Positions 17,509-26,660 of a stretch of 64,000 nucleotides of DNA are shown piece by piece. The DNA comes from Corynebacterium confusum. Lineage in GTDB: Bacteria; Actinomycetota; Actinomycetes; Mycobacteriales; Mycobacteriaceae. The notes below the pieces were generated by a model. It made no database searches. It worked only from the letters and a program-made list of their open reading frames with translations, and was not told where the DNA came from. The translations under genes were made by a program, and so were the position numbers. How positions within the stretch are numbered: the stretch's first letter is position 1; each line of letters starts with the position of its first letter. The stretch covers positions 1,591,906-1,655,905 of the forward strand of contig NZ_CP047202.1 in assembly GCF_030408715.1 (NCBI RefSeq), read 5' to 3'.

Positions 17509-17701
17509 AGGTTTAAAGCCTTAACACGATGGACGGTAATGGACAGGTATGGAGTTTGCTGAAAATAGCATCAATACAGCCTCCCCAGATTAGCACTGTG
17601 GTTAATCCAGATCACGTCACTGCCCGTGCTCATTGCCGATCACTAAGGCCCCTAGCTGTCCGTTGCAGCCGGGGCCTAAGGTGAATAGAAAGGCAGGTCG
17701 T
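17509..17701. promoter_or_regulatory. mrp promoter region with three phased direct repeats
   Basis: This gap holds no ORF. ATGGA recurs at 17529, 17539 and 17549, exactly 10 bases apart, within 50 bases of the mrpA start. Such helical-turn phasing suits a protein-binding site. Further right (17646-17677) is a stem-loop with arms AGGCCCC and GGGGCCT that lies just after the ftsY stop and could terminate ftsY, although no U-run follows. Confidence 0.4.
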
Positions 17702-19555
17702 TTAGCTGCCCAACAGGGCGTCGACGAAGCTTTCGACCTCGAAGGGCGCGAGGTCGTCCGCGCCCTCGCCCAGTCCGACGAGCTTGACCGGCACGCCGAG
17801 TTCTTCCTGCACCTGGAAGACGATGCCGCCCTTGGCGGTGCCGTCCAGCTTGGTCAGCACCACGCCGGTGATGTCCACGACCTCGCGGAAGATGCGCGCC
17901 TGGACCAGGCCGTTCTGGCCGACGGTGGCGTCGATGACCAGCAGAACCTCGTCGACCTGCGACTTCTTTTCCACCACGCGCTTGACCTTGCCCAGCTGGT
18001 CCATCAGGTCGGTGGAGGTGTGCAGGCGGCCGGCGGTGTCGACCAGGACAACGTCGACTTGGTTTTCGACGCCGGCGGCGACGGCATCGAAAGCCACCGA
18101 TGCCGGGTCCGCGCCTTCCTTGCCGCGCACGGTCTCCGCACCCACGCGCTTGCCCCAGGTCTCGAGCTGGTCCGCGGCCGCGGCGCGGAAGGTATCCGCC
18201 GCGCCCAGCAGGACCTTCTTGCCCAGGGAGACCAGCACGCGGGCCAGCTTGCCGGTGGTCGTGGTCTTGCCGGTGCCGTTGACGCCGACGACCATGACGA
18301 CGGCCGGCTTGCCGTCGTGCGGCATGGCCTTAATGGAGCGGTCCATCTCCACGTGGCCGGCCTCGATGAGCGCCTCGCGCAGCATGGCGCGGGCCTCGTC
18401 CTCGCTGCTGACACCGCGCTCGGCGATCTTCTCGCGCAGCGATTCCGTGACCTTCAGCGTCGACTTCGTGCCCAGATCCGCCATGATGAGGGTGTCTTCG
18501 ATTTCCTCCCAGGCGTCATCATCCAGGTCGCCGGCGGACAGAATGCCCATCAGCCCCTGGCCGATGGCGTTCTGGGAGCGCGACAGGCGCCCGCGCATCC
18601 GGCCCAGGCGGCCGACGGCCGGGGCGATCTCCTCGCGTGGTTCCGCCGCTGCGGGCTCAGTCTCCGTTTCCGGCTGCGGCTGCTCAACTTCTTCTGCGGC
18701 CGGTGCCGGCTCCGGCACCGGGGTCTCCTCGAGGGCGCGCTCCGCGGAGCTGGTCTGCGCGTCGGCGGCACCTGCGGCTTCCTCGGCCTCCGCGGTGGAG
18801 GTCTCATCCTGGGCGGGCTGGTCCGCGGCCTCCGGCTGGGCCGACTCAGCCTGCTCAGCGGGTTCGACCGGCTCGGCCTGGACCGCATCCGCGGTCGGCG
18901 TGGCCGGGGCGATCTTCTCCCCTGCCTCGGTCGGCTCGGCCTTCGGAGCCTTCTCGGTCTTTTCAGCCTTCCCGGCCTTCTCAGCCTTCAGAGCTTGCGG
19001 CGCCTTGTCAGCCGGCGCGGCGGCCTCGGCGCGGTCGGCCTCGGAGGTGAGCGGGGCATCGGCGAGCTCGTCGGATTTGGCGCGGGCTACGGCCGCGGCG
19101 GCGATGTCCTCGATGCTCTCGGTCCGCTCGGTGTCTTCGTTGGCAGCCTTCTCGCTGCCAGACTGGGCGGGCTCGGCCTTAGTGGACTCGGACTGCGCGG
19201 AGTCGGCCGGGGTGGCCGGCGCCGACTGCTCGGCCTTGGCCGGCTCGTCGTGGGCACTGGCGAAGACCCCGGGCATGCCGGCGGCGTTTGCGTTGCCGGC
19301 GGCGTTCGGATTGCCGGCCGGCTGCTTTTCGGGCTCGCTGCCGGCGGCGAAGTTAAAGCCGGACTTGGCCTGGTAGTTTCCGGATTTTTCCTGCTGGGTC
19401 AGTTCCTTCGGCTCGGCGTCTTCCTGGTTGAAGGACACCTTCTTGCTCTCGCCGCGGCGCTTGCCTACTAAGACCACCGCCACTAGGGCGACGACGATAA
19501 GGACGACGACAGCAATGCCAATCCATAGCGCTAAGTTAGATTCCATGCCTTCCAT
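17702..19555 (-). CDS. ftsY: SRP receptor FtsY
   Basis: GTPase receptor for Ffh-ribosome complexes at the membrane. Unlike many bacterial FtsY proteins it has a true N-terminal membrane segment (LALWIGIAVVVLIVVALVAV, residues ~8-28). A ~250-residue acidic Ala/Glu-rich linker follows, then the NG domain from ~310: P-loop GVNGTGKTTTTGKLA near 420, DTAGRLH near 510, and TKLDGTAKGG near 575. 617 aa in total. Start ATG 19555; ATG 19546 (MESNLALW) is a close alternative. It lies 41 bases downstream of smc, as in mycobacteria. Confidence 0.95.
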   Translation of the reverse strand: MEGMESNLALWIGIAVVVLIVVALVAVVLVGKRRGESKKVSFNQEDAEPKELTQQEKSGNYQAKSGFNFAAGSEPEKQPAGNPNAAGNANAAGMPGVFASAHDEPAKAEQSAPATPADSAQSESTKAEPAQSGSEKAANEDTERTESIEDIAAAAVARAKSDELADAPLTSEADRAEAAAPADKAPQALKAEKAGKAEKTEKAPKAEPTEAGEKIAPATPTADAVQAEPVEPAEQAESAQPEAADQPAQDETSTAEAEEAAGAADAQTSSAERALEETPVPEPAPAAEEVEQPQPETETEPAAAEPREEIAPAVGRLGRMRGRLSRSQNAIGQGLMGILSAGDLDDDAWEEIEDTLIMADLGTKSTLKVTESLREKIAERGVSSEDEARAMLREALIEAGHVEMDRSIKAMPHDGKPAVVMVVGVNGTGKTTTTGKLARVLVSLGKKVLLGAADTFRAAAADQLETWGKRVGAETVRGKEGADPASVAFDAVAAGVENQVDVVLVDTAGRLHTSTDLMDQLGKVKRVVEKKSQVDEVLLVIDATVGQNGLVQARIFREVVDITGVVLTKLDGTAKGGIVFQVQEELGVPVKLVGLGEGADDLAPFEVESFVDALLGS

Positions 19556-19596
19556 AGTGCCAGCAAACGGCCGCGCTAGTGAGGTGGGCCCGGGGT

Positions 19597-22500
19597 TTAA
19601 CGCCGGGAGGAGGCATCGACGCCGAGGCGGGCGGCATCGTCAGCAGCCTGCTCGGTGCCCGGAGCCGTGCCGGCGGGGTTCATGCGCTGCGAGATGACCC
19701 GGGTGATACCGTCGCCACGCATGGTCACGCCGTAGAGCACGTTGGCCACGTCCATCGTCGGCTTCTGGTGGGTGATCACGATGAGCTGCGAGTCGTTGCG
19801 CAGCTCCTCGAACAGGGCGATGAGCCGGCGCAGGTTGACGTCGTCGAGGGCGGCCTCGACCTCGTCCATAACGTAGAAGGGCGAGGGCCGGGCGCGGAAG
19901 ATGGCGACCAGCATCGCCAGGGCGGTCAGGGACTTCTCCCCGCCGGAAAGCAAGGACAGGCGCTTGACCTTCTTACCCGGCGGGCGAGCCTCGACCTCGA
20001 TGCCGGTGGTCAGCATGGAATCCGGCTCGGTCAACACTAGGCGCCCCTCCCCGCCCGGGAAGAGCGTCGAAAAGACCTTGGGGAATTCCGCCTCCACGTC
20101 GCGCCAGGCGTCGGTGAACAGCTGCAGGATGCGCGCGTCGACGTCCTCGATGACCCCTTCCAGGTCGCGGCGGGCCTGGATGACGTCGTCGAGCTGCGTG
20201 GACAGGTAGCGGTAGCGCTCCTCCAGCGCGCGGTACTCCTCCAGTGCCAGCGGGTTGACCTTACCCAGCGAGTTCAAGTCCTTCTCCGCCTGCTTGAGGC
20301 GTTTCTTCTCCGCGGCCTGGTCGAAATCCGGGCCCGGGGTGTAGTCGCGAAGCAGATCGGCAATCGAGATGCCGAGCTGCTCGGTGACCTTCGCCTCGGC
20401 CTCGTCGACGCGGACCTGCGCCTGGGTCTGGGCGACCTCCGCGTCGTGGGCCTGCTGGGTGAGCCTTTCGGCCTGCTGCCGGGCCGAGGAGACGGCCTGC
20501 TTGGCCGAGGCCAGCCGGGCGTTGAGCGCGTTGCGCTGATTGACCAGCTCGTCGCGGCGCTCAGTGGCGCGGTCGAGGGCATCGGCGGCGCGGGCCGACA
20601 GGTCTTCGGCGTGGCGTTGCACGGCGGCGGCCAGACGGGCCTGGGCGCGGCGGCGGGCCTGGGCGTTGTCGTGGCGCTGCTTGGCCAGGCGCTCGTTTTC
20701 GGCCTGCCGGCGCAGGTTGTCAGCCTTGCCGGCGGCCTGGGAGACCTTCTCCTGGGCCGAACGGGCCGCGTACTGGGCCTCCACCTGGCGGTTTTTGGCC
20801 TGCTCCAGGGCGGCCGATGCCGCATCGCGCGCCGCGGAGTCCGGCTCCTCGGTGGCCTCGTCGTCGTCGACGCGGCTGAGCCGGTCACGGGTCTGCTCCA
20901 GTTCCTCCCGGGCCTTATCGAGCTGGACATCCAGCTCGGTCGCGCGGACGGCGGCCTTTTCATGTTCCTTGGTATTGGCCTCGACCTGCTGGAGCAGGCG
21001 CTGGTGATCGCGCTGCCAGGCCGCTATCTGGGCGTCGTGTTCCTGCAGGGCCGCGGTCGCCGAGGCCGCCGCGACGCGCGCCTCCTCGGCCGCCTGCTTG
21101 GCGCCCTCCAGGGTGCCCGAGAGCTCCTCGGCGGCGGTCTGGGCTGCCTCGAGGCGCTGGCGCGCCTGGGCGATCTGGGCGCTGACCTCCACGGTCGAGG
21201 AGGCGCCGGTGCCGGCCTGCAGCCAGCCTTCGCCGCAGAGCACGCCGTCCGGGGTCACGGCCCGCAGGCGCGGGTCGGCGGTGACAAGCTCCCGGGCGGC
21301 ATCCACCGTGGGGGCGAGCACGACGTCGGCGAGCAGGCGGTTCAGGCCGGCGCTGACGGCGGGGTCGACCTCGACTTCGTCGAGCAACCAGCTGGTCCCG
21401 GCGGGCAGCTCGGCTTGCAGGCGCCAGCCGGAACTGGCCGGGGCATCGGTATCTACCACGGCGGTGCGGGCGGCGCCTATGAGCTTGTCCAGAACGTCGC
21501 TGTCGACCTGGCCAGCCTGGGCCTCGGCAAAGGCACCTAGCGCCGCGGCCAGGGCGGAGTCGTATTTCGTGGTGACGTGGTCGGCCAACGGGGAAAAGGC
21601 CGCGCCGAGCTCGATGGCCGGCGGGGCGGTCTGCGCGAGGGTGTCGATTTGGGCGCGCAGCGTGTAGACCTCGCGGTCGCGGTCGCGCTGTTCGTCGCGC
21701 AGTTGCTCGAGGCGCTTGTCGGCGGCGTCGGACTCGCTGGCGGCGCGCACGTGGGCCTCGTCCAAAGGCTCACGCTCGGCCTGCAGGGCAGTGAGTTTAT
21801 CGCCGACGTCGTCGGCCTCGCGGCGGGCCTGGCTCACGCGTTCCCGGGTGGACTCGCACGTGGCTTCCTGGCGGGCGAGCTCGGCTTCGGCCTGTTCCAC
21901 GCGGCTGGTCTGGGATTCTTCCTGCGCGACTAGGCGCACCACGCCTTCGCGGCGGTCCGCCAAGGCGCGGACCTGGGCGCGGTGCTCCTTTTCCTCCGCG
22001 GCGTATTCCTCCTGGCAGGCGGCGACTTCCTCCTTGGCCTCTTCGAAGGCCTCGGCGGCGGCCTCGGCGCTGGCCAGCAGCATCTCGTAGTCTTCGTCCG
22101 CCTGGCGGGCGCGCGCCTCCAGCTCTTCGGGGTCTTGGCCCTGGTAGGCGGTGGCCTCGCCGGAGGTGCGGGCGCGTTCGGCAGCAATGCGCAGGGTCGC
22201 CGCGATGCGCTCGCTCAGGTTGGACAGGTCGAACCAGAGCTGCTGGGCCGCCTCCGCTGCGGGGGCGACCTCTTCCAGCTCGGTCTCGAGGTCGAGCTGG
22301 GCGCCGGTGGTCTCCTCCAGCGCAGCCTGGGACGTGGCCAGGGACTCGGAAACGCGCTGGGTGGCCGCGCGGGCATCGTCGAGCTGGCCGCGCAGGGAAA
22401 CGATCCGGGCTCCGGCCAGCCTCAGGCGGGCGTCGCGCAGGTCTGCCTGGACGGTGGCGGCGCGCTGGGCAGCCTCGGCCTGGCGGGCAAGCGGCTTGAG

Positions 22501-23103
22501 CTGCTTGCCCAACTCCTCGGTCAGGTCGGTCAGCCGGTCGAGGTTAGCCTGCATGCCGTTGAGCTTGCGCTGGGCTTTCTCGCGGCGGCGGCGGTGCTTG
22601 AGGACGCCGGCCGCTTCCTCAATATAGGAACGCCGCTCCTCCGGCCGGGACTCGAGGATCTCCGCGAGCTTGCCCTGGCCGACGATGATGTGCATTTCGC
22701 GGCCGATACCGGAGTCCGAGAGCAACTCCTGGATGTCCATGAGCCGCGCCTTGGAACCATTAATTTCATACTCGCTGGCACCGTCGCGGAACATGCGGCG
22801 GGTCACGGAGACCTCGCGGTAGTCGATGGGCAGCGCCCCGTCGGAGTTGTCGATGGCCAGGGTGACCTCGGCGCGGCCGAGCGGCTTCTTGTCCCCGGCG
22901 CCGGCGAAGATGACGTCCTGCATCTTGCCGCCGCGCAGCGTCTTGGCGCTGCCCTCCCCCATCACCCACGCGAGGGCGTCTACCACGTTGGATTTACCCG
23001 AGCCGTTCGGGCCCACCACGGCGCAGATCCCCGGCTCGAATTTGAGCGTCGTCGCCGAGGCAAAGGACTTAAACCCTTTGAGCGTGAGTGATTTCAGGTG
23101 CAT
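19597..23103 (-). CDS. smc: Chromosome segregation ATPase SMC
   Basis: 1168-aa structural maintenance of chromosomes protein. Walker A GPNGSGKSNVVDALAWVMG is near residue 32. Two long coiled coils (~170-500 and ~660-1000) flank a hinge region with Gly-rich turns. The ABC signature LLSGGEKSLTALAML and Walker B FYVMDEVEAALDD are near the C-terminus. With ScpA/ScpB it forms the condensin that organises and segregates chromosomes. A TAGACT -10 on the minus strand (23111-23116) lies 7 bases from the ATG, indicating a leaderless message. Confidence 0.97.
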   Translation of the reverse strand: MHLKSLTLKGFKSFASATTLKFEPGICAVVGPNGSGKSNVVDALAWVMGEGSAKTLRGGKMQDVIFAGAGDKKPLGRAEVTLAIDNSDGALPIDYREVSVTRRMFRDGASEYEINGSKARLMDIQELLSDSGIGREMHIIVGQGKLAEILESRPEERRSYIEEAAGVLKHRRRREKAQRKLNGMQANLDRLTDLTEELGKQLKPLARQAEAAQRAATVQADLRDARLRLAGARIVSLRGQLDDARAATQRVSESLATSQAALEETTGAQLDLETELEEVAPAAEAAQQLWFDLSNLSERIAATLRIAAERARTSGEATAYQGQDPEELEARARQADEDYEMLLASAEAAAEAFEEAKEEVAACQEEYAAEEKEHRAQVRALADRREGVVRLVAQEESQTSRVEQAEAELARQEATCESTRERVSQARREADDVGDKLTALQAEREPLDEAHVRAASESDAADKRLEQLRDEQRDRDREVYTLRAQIDTLAQTAPPAIELGAAFSPLADHVTTKYDSALAAALGAFAEAQAGQVDSDVLDKLIGAARTAVVDTDAPASSGWRLQAELPAGTSWLLDEVEVDPAVSAGLNRLLADVVLAPTVDAARELVTADPRLRAVTPDGVLCGEGWLQAGTGASSTVEVSAQIAQARQRLEAAQTAAEELSGTLEGAKQAAEEARVAAASATAALQEHDAQIAAWQRDHQRLLQQVEANTKEHEKAAVRATELDVQLDKAREELEQTRDRLSRVDDDEATEEPDSAARDAASAALEQAKNRQVEAQYAARSAQEKVSQAAGKADNLRRQAENERLAKQRHDNAQARRRAQARLAAAVQRHAEDLSARAADALDRATERRDELVNQRNALNARLASAKQAVSSARQQAERLTQQAHDAEVAQTQAQVRVDEAEAKVTEQLGISIADLLRDYTPGPDFDQAAEKKRLKQAEKDLNSLGKVNPLALEEYRALEERYRYLSTQLDDVIQARRDLEGVIEDVDARILQLFTDAWRDVEAEFPKVFSTLFPGGEGRLVLTEPDSMLTTGIEVEARPPGKKVKRLSLLSGGEKSLTALAMLVAIFRARPSPFYVMDEVEAALDDVNLRRLIALFEELRNDSQLIVITHQKPTMDVANVLYGVTMRGDGITRVISQRMNPAGTAPGTEQAADDAARLGVDASSRR

Positions 23104-23338
23104 TGGACAAAGTCTAACAACTTATTCTGCCCTGGCCGCGCACCAGACGCCGCTAACCACGGCGGATGACGGCGTTTGGGTATAAGCGCAACCCATACCA
23201 AACGGCATTAACATACCGGGTAACATTTTGCTGAACTAAGTTAAAATTTCCCGTAAACATGCTCTAGGATTAAATCTTGAGCCTTAGTTCAACTTCCCCG
23301 GTCGAACCCCTCCCCAAGAAAGCTGAGTTAAAAACAAG
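23104..23338. promoter_or_regulatory. AT-rich smc-tetR intergenic region with inverted repeat
   Basis: Markedly AT-rich stretch. TGAACTAAG (23232-23240) and CTTAGTTCA (23283-23291) are perfect 9-base inverted copies 42 bases apart; a related GAGTTAAAAAC lies near 23325 just before the TetR start. The smc -10 is at the left end. The repeats are plausible operators for the divergent TetR protein. Confidence 0.45.
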
Positions 23339-23902
23339 GTGACCACTCCTCAGGCCCGGGCCTTGCGCGCTCACAACGAGCGCAGCAAGCAAGAGACTCG
23401 TCGGGCAGTTTTCCAGGCCGTCAAAGTCCTCGCTAAGGACAAGCTCTTTGCCGATATCACGGCCTCCGAGATCATCCGGACCGCGAAGATCTCGCGGTCC
23501 TCGTTCTACCGTCACTTCCCCACCAAAGACTCAGTAGTGGAACAGTTCATCCACCGCGTCTTCGACGAAATCGGCACCACCCCCTCGGCGCGCGATTCCC
23601 TGCGCAGCTACTGGGCCGCGGTTCTGGACAAGACCTGGCAGTACCGCGAGGAGTTGACCCTGGCCATTTCCGCCGGCGCGCACTACCGCATCCTGGAAGA
23701 GCTCAACAAAAACCTCGCGGAATTCGACGACACCATCGCCGGCGTGACTTGGAACGGGCTGCTGTTCAACATCATCATGTGCTGGGCGGATAACGATTTC
23801 TCCATGCCCAAAGAGGAGCTTTTGGAGCGCGCCGTCGAGGTCACCCGCTCCCTGCCCGAGCCGCCGAACCTGGTCTCCACCACGATCCGCCCACCGCGCT
23901 AA
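23339..23902 (+). CDS. TetR-family regulator
   Basis: 187-aa regulator. The N-terminal HTH includes TRRAVFQAVKVLAKDKLFAD, TASEIIRTAKISRSSFYRHF and PTKDSVVEQF, a clear TetR pattern. The C-terminal domain shows no family I can name. GTG start at 23339, preceded by ACAAG as a weak ribosome site. The AT-rich region upstream contains candidate operators, so autoregulation is likely. No obvious target besides itself and smc. Confidence 0.88.
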   Translation: MTTPQARALRAHNERSKQETRRAVFQAVKVLAKDKLFADITASEIIRTAKISRSSFYRHFPTKDSVVEQFIHRVFDEIGTTPSARDSLRSYWAAVLDKTWQYREELTLAISAGAHYRILEELNKNLAEFDDTIAGVTWNGLLFNIIMCWADNDFSMPKEELLERAVEVTRSLPEPPNLVSTTIRPPR

Positions 23903-23954
23903 CAGCCGCTGACTACTGCTCGCCCCCCCTGGCGGGCGCCAAGGCGCTGGGCTT

Positions 23955-24248
23955 TTAGCGCTCGATAAACCCTTCCTCGCCCCGCGAGTCGGAATACTGT
24001 TCCACGACAGTATCCACCCGGCCGGGGCGAGACGTCGTTGAGGGCTCTTCCCGCAGCAGCTCGAGCAGCCGCGCGCAGTCTTCTTCCGGCCCCTCCGCGA
24101 CGACCTGCACGCGCCCGTCCCGCAGGTTGGTCGCGTGCCCGGACAGCCCGAGCTCCAGCGCCCGCGAGCGGGTCCACCACCGAAACCCCACCCCTTGGAC
24201 GTGGCCGTGGACAAAGGCGGTCATGCGCTTGGTCATTCGTGCTGTCAC
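23955..24248 (-). CDS. acyP: Acylphosphatase
   Basis: Small (~97 aa) enzyme hydrolysing acyl phosphates such as acetyl phosphate. Signature VHGHVQGVGFRWWTRS contains the catalytic Arg; GHATNLRDGRVQVVAEGPEE holds the catalytic Asn and second signature. The true start may be one of the internal Mets (MTKRMTAF), because MTAR-MTKR offers several. A C-terminal ~20-residue polar extension follows the fold. In mycobacteria acyP lies between mutM and smc, matching this context. Confidence 0.93.
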   Translation of the reverse strand: MTARMTKRMTAFVHGHVQGVGFRWWTRSRALELGLSGHATNLRDGRVQVVAEGPEEDCARLLELLREEPSTTSRPGRVDTVVEQYSDSRGEEGFIER

Positions 24249-24272
24249 CTATTTTCTGTTGCGTGCGGCGGG

Positions 24273-25772
24273 CTAGGACTTGTCCGGGGTGGCGTCGTCG
24301 CGCAGGATCTGGCGGTCCTCCACGCTGCGGCGGGTGACCGGGTCGGTGCCGTCCCAGCATTCGACGTTGTTGACCTCGGGCAGCATGTCCCGGTGGAAGA
24401 CCGGGTCCACGCCCTTGCGGCGCTGCTCGTTGTAGTTCTTGAGCAGCTTGATGGCCACGCCGCTCAGCGGGACGATGGCGATGATGTTGAGCACGACCAT
24501 GGTACCGGCGCCGGTATCGGCCAGCGAAAAGACCAGTGGCAGCGTGCCCACCGCACCGAACCAGACGAAGAACAGCACCACCAGGCGGAAGACCACCAAC
24601 ACGACCTTGGAGCGCGACAGGTACTCGACGTTGGCCTCGGCCAAGTAGTAGTTGCCCAGGATGGAGGAGAACGCCAGGAAGAACAGGATGAAGGTCACGA
24701 AGTGGATGCCCCAGTCACCCACCTCGGACGACAGTGCGGTCTGCGTCAGGGACACGCCCTCGGCTTCCTCGCCGTAGTTGACCTCGGAGCCCAGCAGGAT
24801 GATGAACGCGGTGATGGTACACACGACCAGGGTGTCGAAGTAGACGCCCAGGGTCTGCACCAGGCCCTGCTTGACCGGGTGGGAGACGGTGGCGGTCGCC
24901 GCGGCGTTCGGGGCCGAGCCCTCGCCCGCCTCGTTGGAGAACAGGCCACGCTGGATGCCCTGCATCATCGCGGTACCCAGGGCGGCGCCGGCGATCTCCT
25001 TGAAGCCGAGCGCGTGGCCGATGATGGCCTCGAACATGGCCGGGACGGCATCGAGGTTGGTGACCACAACGAACAGGCCCACGATGAGGTAGGCACCGGC
25101 CATGAACGGCACGATGAGCTGGGTCATGTTGGCGATGCGCTGGACGCCGCCGAAGATGATAAGCCCGGAAATCGCCGCGATGATAACGCCCACGATGGCC
25201 TTGAAGGCGAAGCTGTCGTTGCCCATCGAGGTCGACAGGGAATCCGCGATGGCGTTGGTCTGGAAGGCGTTGTAGACAAAGCCGAAGGTAAAGGCGATGG
25301 CGATGGAGAAGATAACGCCCAGCGGGCCCCAGCCCAGGCCGCGCTTCATGTAGTAGGCCGGGCCGCCGCGGTAGGCGTCGCCGTCGCGGACCTTCCACAG
25401 CTGGGCCAGCGTGGACTCGATGAAGGCGGTCGCGCCGCCCAGAATGGCGATGATCCACATCCAGAACACCGAGCCCGGACCACCCAGGGAGATGGCGACG
25501 GCCACGCCGGCGATATTGCCGGTGCCGACGCGAGAGGCGGCCGAGATGGTAAACGCCTTGAAGGCGGAGATGCCGCCGTAGTCCTCGTCCTCATCGCGGC
25601 CGGTGCCGTTGGGCCGCTCGACGACGGCCTTGAACATGTCGGGCACCATGCGGATCTGGACCAGAACCGTGCGAATGCCGAAGAAGATGCCCGCGCCGAT
25701 CAGCAGCCACGGCACCACCCAGGTCCACAGAAAATCGTTGCCAGTGCCAACGATGTTTTCAAGAAAAGTCAT
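24273..25772 (-). CDS. Alanine/glycine:cation symporter (AGCS family)
   Basis: 499-aa membrane symporter that imports alanine or glycine with Na+. About ten hydrophobic segments; the family motif SAASRVGTGNIAGVAVAISL sits near 75-95, GGPAYYMKRGLGWGPLG near 135 and FSNEAGEGSAPNAAATA near 275. Similar to AlsT/DagA. It lies between acyP and mutM, a position not occupied by a transporter in mycobacteria. The C-terminal ~45 residues are hydrophilic. No regulator is visible; the upstream gap to mutM is 34 bases. Confidence 0.92.
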   Translation of the reverse strand: MTFLENIVGTGNDFLWTWVVPWLLIGAGIFFGIRTVLVQIRMVPDMFKAVVERPNGTGRDEDEDYGGISAFKAFTISAASRVGTGNIAGVAVAISLGGPGSVFWMWIIAILGGATAFIESTLAQLWKVRDGDAYRGGPAYYMKRGLGWGPLGVIFSIAIAFTFGFVYNAFQTNAIADSLSTSMGNDSFAFKAIVGVIIAAISGLIIFGGVQRIANMTQLIVPFMAGAYLIVGLFVVVTNLDAVPAMFEAIIGHALGFKEIAGAALGTAMMQGIQRGLFSNEAGEGSAPNAAATATVSHPVKQGLVQTLGVYFDTLVVCTITAFIILLGSEVNYGEEAEGVSLTQTALSSEVGDWGIHFVTFILFFLAFSSILGNYYLAEANVEYLSRSKVVLVVFRLVVLFFVWFGAVGTLPLVFSLADTGAGTMVVLNIIAIVPLSGVAIKLLKNYNEQRRKGVDPVFHRDMLPEVNNVECWDGTDPVTRRSVEDRQILRDDATPDKS

Positions 25773-25806
25773 GTAAATAACATAGCCTAGATCACGCTAT
25801 GGCAGA

Positions 25807-26631
25807 TCACCCGAAGGTCTGACACTGCGGGCAGTAGTGCGTCGAGCGCCCGCCGAGAACGCTCCGCTGCAGGAAGTTCCCACACCGCCGGCACGGCAAT
25901 CCCGCCCGCCCGTAGGCATTCAAGTCGCGGGAAAAATACCCGGACTCACCGTTGACATTGACGTAAAGGGAATCAAAGCTCGTCCCGCCGGCCGCCAGCG
26001 CGGTGCGCATGACCGCCGCGGCAGACTCGATGACCTCGCGGGCCCGGTACTGGCGCAGGGCGCTCGCCCGCTTTCGGGGGTCGAGCCCGGCCAGCCACAG
26101 CGCCTCGTCGGCGTAGATATTGCCGATGCCGGACACCACCGTCTGATCCAACAGGACCGTTTTGATGGGGACTTTCTTCGCCGTGATCCGGCGCGCGGCG
26201 GCCGCGATATCGAAGTTCGGGTCGAGCGGATCCCGCGCGATGTGCGCGATGGTATCAAGAGGCCCGAAGTGCCAGCAACCGAAGGTGCGTTGGTCGATGA
26301 AATCCAGCTCCACCCCGCCGGTAAGCCGCGTGCGGATGCGCACGTGGGCGGAGTCGTTATGCCCCACCCGCAGCTGCCCCGACATGCCCAGGTGGATGAA
26401 GACCACGTTGCGGGCGGGATCCGCGGCGGGCTCGCCGGCCAGCTCTAACCACATGTATTTGCCGCGACGGGCCACCGCGCGCACACGCGCGCCCACGAGC
26501 AGGTCGCCTAAGGGTACGTCCTGGCCGCGCGTGGCGCGCGGGTGGAGCACCTCGACGGCTTCGAAGGTGCGCCCGACCACGTAGGGCTCTAGCCCGCGGC
26601 GGACGACCTCAACTTCTGGTAATTCCGGCAC
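25807..26631 (-). CDS. mutM: Formamidopyrimidine-DNA glycosylase
   Basis: Base-excision enzyme removing 8-oxoguanine and formamidopyrimidines, with AP-lyase activity. The N-terminus MPELPEVEVVRRGLEP supplies the catalytic Pro2 and Glu3. YADEALWLAGLDP is the helix-two-turn-helix region, and the last 25 residues form the zinc finger (CRRC...CPQC). 274 aa is typical. It lies 29 bases after rnc on the same strand, as in mycobacteria. Confidence 0.97.
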   Translation of the reverse strand: MPELPEVEVVRRGLEPYVVGRTFEAVEVLHPRATRGQDVPLGDLLVGARVRAVARRGKYMWLELAGEPAADPARNVVFIHLGMSGQLRVGHNDSAHVRIRTRLTGGVELDFIDQRTFGCWHFGPLDTIAHIARDPLDPNFDIAAAARRITAKKVPIKTVLLDQTVVSGIGNIYADEALWLAGLDPRKRASALRQYRAREVIESAAAVMRTALAAGGTSFDSLYVNVNGESGYFSRDLNAYGRAGLPCRRCGNFLQRSVLGGRSTHYCPQCQTFG

Positions 26632-26660
26632 AGTGTTTCAGGGTCTTCGGGTCCGCGGTA

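Noticed and set aside
17633..19471. Long plus-strand ORF (612 codons) opposite ftsY
   Set aside because: Antisense shadow of the Ala/Glu-rich FtsY linker and NG domain; no ribosome site and unnatural composition. Similar shadows lie opposite ffh (7251-8828), glgP (34111-35757), gdhA (29643-31304) and smc.
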